24,580 bases of DNA from DATBWZ01 sp036514535 (lineage in GTDB: Bacteria; JAMCPX01; DATBWZ01). The translations under genes and the position numbers were made by a program. Positions 8,194 to 15,249 of this stretch are shown in pieces. The stretch lies in assembly GCA_036514535.1 (NCBI GenBank), contig DATBWZ010000104.1, positions 1 to 24,580 on the forward strand. The letters are read 5' to 3'. Each line of letters opens with the position of its first letter. The stretch's first letter is position 1. The notes under the pieces are model-generated. The model was not told the origin of the DNA, did not search any database, and saw only the letters and a list, made by a program, of their open reading frames with translations.

Positions 8194-8223
8194 TTGACAA
8201 AAAATTTTATATTGATATATATA
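8194..8223 (+). promoter_or_regulatory. Sigma-70-type promoter, TTGACA / TATATA
   Basis: A perfect -35 box TTGACA (8194-8199) is followed after 17-18 bases of A+T-rich sequence by ATATAT or TATATA (8217-8223). Transcription would begin near 8229-8231, right at the ATG at 8228, so the downstream message would be leaderless or start inside the codon. See the finding on this. Confidence 0.6.
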
Positions 8224-8227
8224 AAAA

Positions 8228-8803
8228 ATGCCTTCAGATATAAGGAGATATTCGGTAAATAATTTTGAGGGAGGACAATCTTCTTCTGCTGTATGGGCAG
8301 GCTTCAGTGTGCTGTTGCTTGTCATACTGCTGACAATGTATTCATTGAATTTTTCTGTTTTTGCTTACGGATACCTCGCTTTTATTCTTTTTTCCCAGCT
8401 CATTGCTGACCGGTATGTTGCCTGCACAAAGTGCCCGCATTACGGGGAAGCATGCGCTTCCATACCGTATGCCGGCAGAATAACCGCAGGTTTATTCAGC
8501 AGAAAAAAAGGCTTCTGGACGCAAACTGACTGGAACATTATTCGTGTAATTTACATGATAACCCTTTTCACCGGTCCCATGGTTACATTCTTGCGAGGAG
8601 AATGGGTATTTTTTGTTATCACATCGTTGGCAGGGGCATCGTGGTATATTGTCCATTCCGAGGTCGCCTGCAAAAAGTGCCATAATAACCTTGTGTGCCC
8701 AAAGGGGCAGATGGCGCTTGTAGGAAACCATCAGATCTATTTTCTTGCAGCGCAATTTATATATTTCATTGTTTTTGCAAGCATAATAAAGAGAGTGATA
8801 TAG
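8228..8803 (+). CDS. Polytopic membrane protein with two Cys clusters, function unknown
   Basis: A 191-residue protein that I do not recognise by name. It has about five hydrophobic segments (roughly residues 24-40, 43-60, 104-122, 126-142 and 168-187). Two cysteine clusters follow the second and fourth segments: C66-x2-C69-x6-C76 (in CTKCPHYGEAC) and C148-x2-C151-x5-C157 (in CKKCHNNLVC). Equal placement suggests both clusters lie on the same membrane face and could bind zinc or an iron-sulfur centre, or form disulfides. The frame is closed upstream by a TAA at 8222. The ATG has no ribosome site and lies at the expected transcription start, so a start farther in is possible. It precedes the SDR gene by 10 bases and is probably cotranscribed with it. 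Confidence 0.75.
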   Translation: MPSDIRRYSVNNFEGGQSSSAVWAGFSVLLLVILLTMYSLNFSVFAYGYLAFILFSQLIADRYVACTKCPHYGEACASIPYAGRITAGLFSRKKGFWTQTDWNIIRVIYMITLFTGPMVTFLRGEWVFFVITSLAGASWYIVHSEVACKKCHNNLVCPKGQMALVGNHQIYFLAAQFIYFIVFASIIKRVI

Positions 8804-8813
8804 AAGATTCGCA

Positions 8814-9770
8814 ATGGAAGAGTTAAAAAGAGTAGCTATAACAGGCATTGGCGGATATGTAGGAACAAAACTCATGCACATCCTTGAGGAGCGGAACTAT
8901 TGCGAGAAGATAATAGGAATTGATGTCAGAGAGCCGAAGCAACTTCTGAGCAAAACTAAATTTTACAAAATGGATATCAGGGATGAAAAACTTCAGGATA
9001 TTTTTAAGGAAGAGGGGATAACCGCTGTTGTACACCTTGCGTTTATTTTGAATCCTATTCACAACCAGTTTCTTATGCGCGATATAAATTATAATGGAAC
9101 CGCGAACGTTCTGAAAGCTCTCCGGGCATGCAGAGCAAAGAGATTTCTGTATTTCAGCAGCACGACAGCTTATGGCGCCTGGAAGGACAACCAGGTTCCG
9201 TTAAAGGAAGACGCCCCCCTCAGGGGGAATCCGGATTTTGAGTATGCCAATGACAAGATATGCGTTGAAGCGATGATGGACGCCTTTAAGAAAGAAAACC
9301 CGGATGTTAAAATTACTATATTCAGGCCCTGCGTTATTATAGGCCCAAATGTTGACAATTATATTGCCGCTGGATTCCTGCAAAAGGTTTTTCCGCTTAT
9401 GTTTAATGCTAATCCCCCATGGCAGTTTGTTCATGAGGATGATGTTGTAAATGCAACAGTTGCTGCGCTTGAAAAAGGCAAGGCTGGCATTTTCAATCTT
9501 GCCGGCGATGGCACACTTACGCTGGAAGAATGCGTAAAAATGGCTGGCGGCATAGTAGTGCGTCTGCCAAAGTTTATAGTATATATCATGGCAAGCATTT
9601 TATGGGATCTCCGTATTCCCTTAATCCGTTCATCTGCCGGAGTGCTTGAATACCTGGAGCATTCCTGGATTACTGATAATTCACGGTTAAAAAACGATCT
9701 TGGCTACCAACCAAAATATACAAGCAGCGAAGCTTACCTTTCTTTTTTAAAAGCAAAGAATAAAATTTAA
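8814..9770 (+). CDS. NAD(P)-dependent epimerase/dehydratase (extended SDR)
   Basis: A 318-residue extended short-chain dehydrogenase. The Rossmann motif GIGGYVG is at residues 11-17, an acidic residue after the second strand (IGIDVRE, about 34-40) favours NAD over NADP, SST at 115-117 and Y144-x3-K148 supply the catalytic triad. The C-terminal lobe includes FRPCVIIGP and the usual WQFVHEDDVV segment. Substrate is not fixed: the family covers nucleotide sugars, 3-beta-hydroxysteroid-type alcohols and others. Its position just upstream of the four flavoproteins and a TRAP transporter suggests that it oxidises or reduces an alcohol/ketone in the same pathway. It is followed by a separate promoter. 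Confidence 0.88.
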   Translation: MEELKRVAITGIGGYVGTKLMHILEERNYCEKIIGIDVREPKQLLSKTKFYKMDIRDEKLQDIFKEEGITAVVHLAFILNPIHNQFLMRDINYNGTANVLKALRACRAKRFLYFSSTTAYGAWKDNQVPLKEDAPLRGNPDFEYANDKICVEAMMDAFKKENPDVKITIFRPCVIIGPNVDNYIAAGFLQKVFPLMFNANPPWQFVHEDDVVNATVAALEKGKAGIFNLAGDGTLTLEECVKMAGGIVVRLPKFIVYIMASILWDLRIPLIRSSAGVLEYLEHSWITDNSRLKNDLGYQPKYTSSEAYLSFLKAKNKI

Positions 9771-9788
9771 GCCATTAAAAAATTTTAC

Positions 9789-9817
9789 TTGACATGACAT
9801 TTTAATTTTAATATTAT
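9789..9817 (+). promoter_or_regulatory. Sigma-70-type promoter of the flavoprotein-TRAP operon
   Basis: TTGACA at 9789-9794 and TATTAT at 9812-9817 are separated by 17 bases, in an A+T-rich gap. Transcription would begin near 9824, leaving a leader of about 30 bases that contains AAGGAG (9841-9846), 7 bases before the ATG at 9854. No strong promoter or terminator is seen between genes from here until about 20676. Confidence 0.7.
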
Positions 9818-9853
9818 TTAAAAAACTTTAATAATGCTAAAAGGAGAAAAAAG

Positions 9854-10198
9854 ATGAAATTATGGTCAAGAGGATTAGGACGATCCGAACTGGAGATGGA
9901 TTTCAGGTGCTACAAGATCCAGGGCAATCCAGAAAATAACGGAATAGCCGTGTATGGAATAATAAACCCGGTAAACTGGGAATTCAAGATAACCTTTGAT
10001 CCGGAAGATGTCCCGGGAATGATAAAGATGGCATTGAACAGAAAAATGATTTTCATGGTTATTAAAAACATTTACAAATATTTTATCTATCTGGTTAAGA
10101 GAAAACAGTTCCAGGGCAAGGATTATTCAATTATTGACCAGAAGGTTTCAAAGGCTTATGAAGATATGATGAAGAGAAAGCGTTTGTCAATATCGTAA
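9854..10198 (+). CDS. Small protein of unknown function, first gene of the operon
   Basis: A 114-residue protein that I do not recognise. It has no signal peptide. The N-terminal half (MKLWSRGLGRSELEMDFRCY, then YGIINPVNWEFKITF and DPEDVPGMIKMAL) looks like a small alpha/beta domain. Residues about 63-82 are hydrophobic and basic (MIFMVIKNIYKYFIYLVKRK), like an amphipathic or membrane-touching helix. The tail is basic. The strong promoter and the AAGGAG site directly upstream, and a TAATG overlap toward the first flavoprotein, make it a real gene. It may be an accessory or substrate-presenting subunit for the flavoproteins; this is inference from position only. Confidence 0.75.
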   Translation: MKLWSRGLGRSELEMDFRCYKIQGNPENNGIAVYGIINPVNWEFKITFDPEDVPGMIKMALNRKMIFMVIKNIYKYFIYLVKRKQFQGKDYSIIDQKVSKAYEDMMKRKRLSIS

Positions 10199-10215
10199 TG
10201 AACAGGGAGATGACT

Positions 10216-11937
10216 ATGAAAGATTTTGATGTGATTGTAATTGGGGGGGGAGTTAACGGGCTTGCCTGTGCGTCGTATTTAGGCAAGGCAGGATTAAAGA
10301 CCCTCGTTCTTGAAGCAAAGGGGGAATGCGGAGCGCACTGCGATACATCTGAGCCGGGAATCCCGGGATTTCTGCACAATCTTCATGCTACATGGCTGAT
10401 CACGGCGCTAAGCCCTGCCATGGATGATCTTGAACTGGAAAAATACGGGTTGGAACTTAGAGCCACGGATTATGCCTATGGAAAAACCTTTGTTGATAAC
10501 AAATGCGCTCTCTTCGGTGTTGATCTACCTGACACATTCAGCAATTGGGAAGGGCTTTCCAAAAAGGATACGGACACATTAAAAATCGCCACAGAGGTGT
10601 TTTTTACGAGATTAGAAGAAGTCCTTGATGTGCTGCACAAATTTTTGTTTACAGCTCCGGATTGGAACATAATGCGCAGTTTCTCCTCGTTCATTGAAGA
10701 GGTTTTCGGAAGGGTAGGAATAAAATTGACCTTTGAGGATATTCAGCAGATGAATGGGTTTCAGCTTCTGGATTTGTTGTTTGAATCAGAGCACGTAAAA
10801 ACCATGATTCAGTCGCTCTCATGGATAGGGGCCTATCCGCCGATTCACAGAGAAGTTGGCGCTGTCGGCGCAGTCGCGCTTTCGCCGCTTACCGGCCCAA
10901 TCATTCCGGTCCATCAGGCAAAAGGCGGTTCTCATGCCCTTACCCATGCCCTTGTGAAATGCGCAACCGCTAACGGGGTAAAGATACTGACATCCTGCCC
11001 GGTGAAAAAAATTATAGTGGAAAAAGGGGTGGCAAAGGGTGTTGTTTTATCTGAAAAGGCTATATTTCCAAACGAAACGATAAGCGCAAAGAAAATAGTA
11101 AGCAACCTTACTGTCGTTCCTACCTTTATTGATCTTATAGGAGAAGAGCATATAGGAACGCAGAGGGCAACGTCTATTAACAGATTCCTTTACGATGAAC
11201 AGGTTTTGTTTGGCGTATATTATGCGCTGAAAGATGCTCCCCAATGGAAATCCGCGGATTTTAATGAAGGGATTCAAAGTTGTTTTATGGGATATTTCGG
11301 AGGAGAAAACACCGATGAGATGGAAAAATACGCTGTTAGTCTGATAAATGGCAAAATTCACAACGAAGTGATTGCAAACTGGTTTATCCCCACGCTTGCT
11401 GATCCAACCCAGGCGCCCGAGGGCTGTCATACTTCTTTTGTCTGGTTTGATGTGCCTCCTCTGCCTACAAAATGGAATGAAAGGAAGCTTGATGGTTTTA
11501 AGGACTGGGACAAGATAAAATTTGATCTTGCGGATTCGGTAACCGATACCTATGAAAGATTTGCGCCTGGATTTAAAAACCTCATTCTTGACAGGATTAT
11601 ATATACACCGGTTGATATATACAGAAACAATCCTTCTGCAATAAGAGGAAACTGGTGCGGCGGAAGCATGGTTCCGGAACAGTTCTTTGTTAACCGGCCA
11701 TTGCCCGGGATTTTAAAGAAGGGCGGGTCAAGGTCATTTATTGATAATCTTTATCTTTCAAATTCTATAAATCCCATGGGTGCCACTTGGTTGGCATCGG
11801 GATACCTTGCGGCTTCCGAGGTTGCCGAGGATATGGGGGTGCGGGAACAAAGCTGGTGGCAGGGGAAGGCGTGCCAGTGGTATCTGAGAAATATCACGAA
11901 TATCCCCAGAAGTCTTGGAGTAAGGAGAAAGAAATGA
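10216..11937 (+). CDS. COG1233 FAD-dependent oxidoreductase, type A copy 1
   Basis: A 573-residue flavoprotein of the phytoene desaturase/PYROXD2-like COG1233 family. I prefer the ATG at 10216, 6 bases after AGGGAG (10204-10209), over the one at 10198. The Rossmann motif is GGGVNG (residues 10-15), with Glu33 as ribose ligand. The usual GGG after it is altered to ECGAHCDT (Cys38, Cys42). The mid-protein KGGSHALTHALVKCATANGVKI matches the family's second FAD segment. The C-terminal motif is LYLSNSINPMGATWLASGY, without the common PGG and GGPG glycines. It pairs by sequence with the third flavoprotein (13566-15242): both share ELE(L)-KYG, a LLD-LFE segment and a GG-H segment. The next gene overlaps by ATGA. 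Reaction unknown. Confidence 0.85.
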   Translation: MKDFDVIVIGGGVNGLACASYLGKAGLKTLVLEAKGECGAHCDTSEPGIPGFLHNLHATWLITALSPAMDDLELEKYGLELRATDYAYGKTFVDNKCALFGVDLPDTFSNWEGLSKKDTDTLKIATEVFFTRLEEVLDVLHKFLFTAPDWNIMRSFSSFIEEVFGRVGIKLTFEDIQQMNGFQLLDLLFESEHVKTMIQSLSWIGAYPPIHREVGAVGAVALSPLTGPIIPVHQAKGGSHALTHALVKCATANGVKILTSCPVKKIIVEKGVAKGVVLSEKAIFPNETISAKKIVSNLTVVPTFIDLIGEEHIGTQRATSINRFLYDEQVLFGVYYALKDAPQWKSADFNEGIQSCFMGYFGGENTDEMEKYAVSLINGKIHNEVIANWFIPTLADPTQAPEGCHTSFVWFDVPPLPTKWNERKLDGFKDWDKIKFDLADSVTDTYERFAPGFKNLILDRIIYTPVDIYRNNPSAIRGNWCGGSMVPEQFFVNRPLPGILKKGGSRSFIDNLYLSNSINPMGATWLASGYLAASEVAEDMGVREQSWWQGKACQWYLRNITNIPRSLGVRRKK

Positions 11938-13526
11938 AGGACAATCTTTACGATGCTGTTATAATCGGCGGCGGACCCAATGGACTCATCTGCGCGGCAT
12001 ATCTGTCAAAGGCAGGCCTGAAGACCATTGTGCTGGACGCGCGGCATGAGACAGGCGGAGGTTTAAGCACCGAGGAATTCGGCGGATTCAGATTTAACAT
12101 CCACGCAATATACCACCTTATGGCTGAAATCATGCCCGCATATCATGATTTTAAATTGTGGGAGTACAATGTTAAATATATTTACCCTGAGGTTCAGTGC
12201 GCGTATGTTTTTAAAGATAAGAAACCGGTGATTTTATACAAGGACCCGAAAAAAACCGCAGAATATCTTGCAAGTATTTCTAAATCCGATGGCGAAAAAT
12301 ATTTAAAGATGTATGCGGATTTTAAAGAAATGTCAGAAAAAGTCCTGATCCCGCTTACATATGCCGCTCCACTTCCGCCCGTGGATCAGTTTCAGGCAAT
12401 GCAGAATGCAAAAGATAAGGCAGGCAAAATGGTCGCAGAGATATCGGAAATGAACGCCATGGAGGTTATTGATGGTTATGGTTTTAGCGATGGAGCCAAG
12501 ACAGCGCTGCTGAATCTTTTTACAATGTGGGGGATTTCTCCTTTTGAAGCTTTGGGGTATCTTTTTCCATTGTATGTTTACCGGATGACGAATGTGGGGC
12601 TATGTATGGGGGGCTCCCACAGATTGTCGTCTGCGCTCTGCAAGGTTATAATTTCGGCTGGCGGGGAGCTGTACGAACGGGCTGAGGTAGTAAAGGTTTC
12701 AATGGCTAATGGAAAGGCATGCGGAGTTTATCTTGCCGACGGAACAGAGGTTAAGGCTAAATGTGTTATATCAACCGTTGATCCGCACCAGACATTCTTG
12801 AGATTCTTTGATGATGGAAGCATATCCCCTGACTTGAAAGAGAGCGCAAAAAGATGGAAATGGGAAGAAGCATCCTTTTTCGGCATGCATATGGGTTTAA
12901 GAAATAGGCCTGATTACAAGGCCGCGGAGCATTCAAAGGATGTAAACTCAGCGCTGATATGTTTTCTTGGCATTAACAATATGGAAACTTTGTTAAACCA
13001 TGTTAAAGCCATAGAGGGTGGCCAGATCTCAGAAGATGTTTATGGGCATGTTACCTGCACATCTGTGTTTGACCCCCTTAGCTCTCCGGAGGGTTTTCAT
13101 ACAGCGAGGTGGGAATCTCTCGTGTCTTACCGGGATGACTGGGATAAGACAAAAGATGAATATGCGAAGAAATGTTTGGCAAAATGGAAAGAGTATGCTT
13201 CCAATATTGATCCGGTCCATACATATATATATCCCCCGACCTACATAGAAAAGAAAATAAAGAATATGGTAAGGGGTTCTTTTAAACACGGGGCATACAT
13301 TCCGCTTCAGATGGGCTATTTCAGACCCAACGACCAATGCTCAGGTGTGCGGACCCCTGTTGAAAGTTTTTATGTCTGCGGGGCAAGCACATACCCGGGG
13401 GGCATGATTATAGGCGGTCCCGGCTATATAGGCGCCCAGACAATCGTTGATGATTTTGGTGTTAAAAAGGTCTGGGATGAACCGGCTTATTTAAAAAAGG
13501 CACGGGAGATAGGTTTGATGGAATAG
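11934..13526 (+). CDS. COG1233 FAD-dependent oxidoreductase, type B copy 1
   Basis: A 530-residue COG1233 flavoprotein. The true start is the ATG at 11934 with AAGGAG at 11922-11927; the open frame reaches back to 11787 but that part lies inside the previous gene. GGGPNG is at residues 12-17, Asp35 replaces the usual Glu, and GGGLSTEEF follows. The second FAD segment reads MGGSHRLSSALCKVIISAGG. The C-terminus has the full LYLCGAS-like motif (FYVCGASTYPGGMIIGGPGY) of PYROXD2-type proteins. It resembles the fourth flavoprotein closely (shared GSFKHG/GSIKHG and PLQMGYFRP stretches). An ATGA overlap couples it to type A copy 1. Substrate unknown; desaturation, saturation or isomerisation of a lipophilic chain is typical of the family. 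Confidence 0.87.
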   Translation: MKDNLYDAVIIGGGPNGLICAAYLSKAGLKTIVLDARHETGGGLSTEEFGGFRFNIHAIYHLMAEIMPAYHDFKLWEYNVKYIYPEVQCAYVFKDKKPVILYKDPKKTAEYLASISKSDGEKYLKMYADFKEMSEKVLIPLTYAAPLPPVDQFQAMQNAKDKAGKMVAEISEMNAMEVIDGYGFSDGAKTALLNLFTMWGISPFEALGYLFPLYVYRMTNVGLCMGGSHRLSSALCKVIISAGGELYERAEVVKVSMANGKACGVYLADGTEVKAKCVISTVDPHQTFLRFFDDGSISPDLKESAKRWKWEEASFFGMHMGLRNRPDYKAAEHSKDVNSALICFLGINNMETLLNHVKAIEGGQISEDVYGHVTCTSVFDPLSSPEGFHTARWESLVSYRDDWDKTKDEYAKKCLAKWKEYASNIDPVHTYIYPPTYIEKKIKNMVRGSFKHGAYIPLQMGYFRPNDQCSGVRTPVESFYVCGASTYPGGMIIGGPGYIGAQTIVDDFGVKKVWDEPAYLKKAREIGLME

Positions 13527-13565
13527 GTATCATGAGCGGGACAATAAATAAAGGGAGGGACCATC

Positions 13566-15242
13566 ATGACGGAAAAATATGATGTAGTAATTATTGGCGG
13601 AGGACCAAACGGCCTTGGTATTGCAGCCTATCTTTCTAAATCCGGATTGAAGGTATGCCTTTGCGAAGAACGGCTGGAGGTGGGCGGCGGCGGAGAGAAT
13701 ACAGAGCCAATTCCCGGATTCAGGATTGACCCGCATGCGACCTATCTCTATGGTGCGGCGGCCCCTGGCTTTGAACAATTGGAATTGCATAAATACGGAT
13801 TCAGGATGGTGCATTTCAAAAATATAGGCGGAGGCGTAACCTCTGATGGCAAAGCTATAGCATTTGGTATATTTAATCCAGAAGAGACATTAAAATCCCT
13901 TAAGCGGTATTCGGATAGAGATGCCCAGATCTGGACGCTTTTTCACGAAAAACTTTTTCCTAATCTCGTAGAATTTCTGAGGTCAATCTATTGGACCCCG
14001 CCGCCTCCATCAGGGGTTGAGGTTGAGCAAAAAGATTATCCCTGGTCGCAAGTTTTAAAAAAATGTCTTCCTGAGATTTATGATGATTCATGGAACGCTC
14101 TTTCTACATTTGAGCTTCTTGACGCATTATTTGAAACCGAAGCGCTGAAGGTCTCCTTTGGAATGGGTTCCTGGTATAACGGTCCCCATCCGTCATGGAG
14201 GGGAACGGCAATAAACGGCTTTGCGTGCAATCTTTTAGCAATGTATTCCTCTGGTTCGCCCAGGGGCGGGATGCACTCTTATATGCACGCTCTTGCACGG
14301 TGTGCAATAGCAAACGGTACAAGAATTATAACAAATTCCAGGGTTGCAGAAATAATTGTGGTGGACGGAGAGGCAAAGGGGGTAAAGCTGGAGGACACGT
14401 CTCCGCTTGGAAACAGGACCATCTGGGCAGATAAAGCTGTTATATCAGCTGTCCATGTAAAAAATACCTTCCTTGACCTGATGCCCAAAAGACATTTAGA
14501 GCAATCGTTCGTTCAAAAAGTAAAGGATATAAACCTCAATGGCGGCAGCCTTTTTGTCCTTTCTCTTATAACCAAAGAACTTCCGCAATACAAAGGAGAA
14601 GCAAAGGATATTATATCCGGCGCCAATTACCCATCCTGCGTATTTATTCCAGTGGATTCGCGGGAACCGATGATCAACCAGATGAAGGATGTTTACTCAT
14701 TCAAAACACACCCCGCGAAGAAAGAAAGCATGATTATTCCTGTCTGCGTTCATGATATATTTGATGAAACCAGAAGTCCTGAAGGCTATCATGTTCTCTC
14801 TCCGATTTACCTGCAGGTTCCGCCGCCGGAATACCACCGGGACGGGCCACTCGCGGTAAACAATGCCAAAGAGGAAATCTCCAATCTACTTATTGAAACG
14901 CTCAGGAGTGTAGCGCCCAATATGACCGATGACAAGATTGTTGCAAAATTTGTAAATACTCCGTATGATTCTTCTTTCAGGAACATGGCGTTTGTGGGAG
15001 GCAACTGGTATGGCATAAGGGAATGCGAGGACCAGTGGTGGAATTTAAGGCCCCTTCCGGAGCTTGCAAGATATAGAACCCCGGTGCAGAAACTCTATCT
15101 TTGCAACCACACATCTTATCCCGGCGGGCTATGCCTTATGGCAGTCCCATATAATCTTATGCACATATTGATTGAAGACAAAGTAGTGCAGCCTGGCAAG
15201 TGGTGGTATCCTTCTCCATGGTATATTGCAGAAAGGAGGTAA
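13566..15242 (+). CDS. COG1233 FAD-dependent oxidoreductase, type A copy 2
   Basis: A 558-residue COG1233 flavoprotein starting after a GGGAGG site, 39 bases after the previous stop. GGGPNG is at residues 11-16, Glu34 is the ribose ligand, and GGGGENTEPIPGF follows. The pattern TEP-IPGF...HATYL is shared with type A copy 1 (SEPGIPGF...HATWL), as are ELHKYG, TFELLDALFETEALKV and GGMHSYMHALARCAIANG. The C-terminal FAD motif is LYLCNHTSYPGGLCLMAVPY, which keeps PGG but loses GGPG. The two type A proteins are clearly more like each other than like their type B neighbours, though diverged. The AAAGGAGG for the next gene lies in its last codons. Confidence 0.86.
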   Translation: MTEKYDVVIIGGGPNGLGIAAYLSKSGLKVCLCEERLEVGGGGENTEPIPGFRIDPHATYLYGAAAPGFEQLELHKYGFRMVHFKNIGGGVTSDGKAIAFGIFNPEETLKSLKRYSDRDAQIWTLFHEKLFPNLVEFLRSIYWTPPPPSGVEVEQKDYPWSQVLKKCLPEIYDDSWNALSTFELLDALFETEALKVSFGMGSWYNGPHPSWRGTAINGFACNLLAMYSSGSPRGGMHSYMHALARCAIANGTRIITNSRVAEIIVVDGEAKGVKLEDTSPLGNRTIWADKAVISAVHVKNTFLDLMPKRHLEQSFVQKVKDINLNGGSLFVLSLITKELPQYKGEAKDIISGANYPSCVFIPVDSREPMINQMKDVYSFKTHPAKKESMIIPVCVHDIFDETRSPEGYHVLSPIYLQVPPPEYHRDGPLAVNNAKEEISNLLIETLRSVAPNMTDDKIVAKFVNTPYDSSFRNMAFVGGNWYGIRECEDQWWNLRPLPELARYRTPVQKLYLCNHTSYPGGLCLMAVPYNLMHILIEDKVVQPGKWWYPSPWYIAERR

Positions 15243-15249
15243 TAGTATC

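Noticed and set aside
11787..11933. N-terminal extension of type B copy 1
   Set aside because: It overlaps the end of type A copy 1, is unlike the family, and a good AAGGAG site supports the ATG at 11934.
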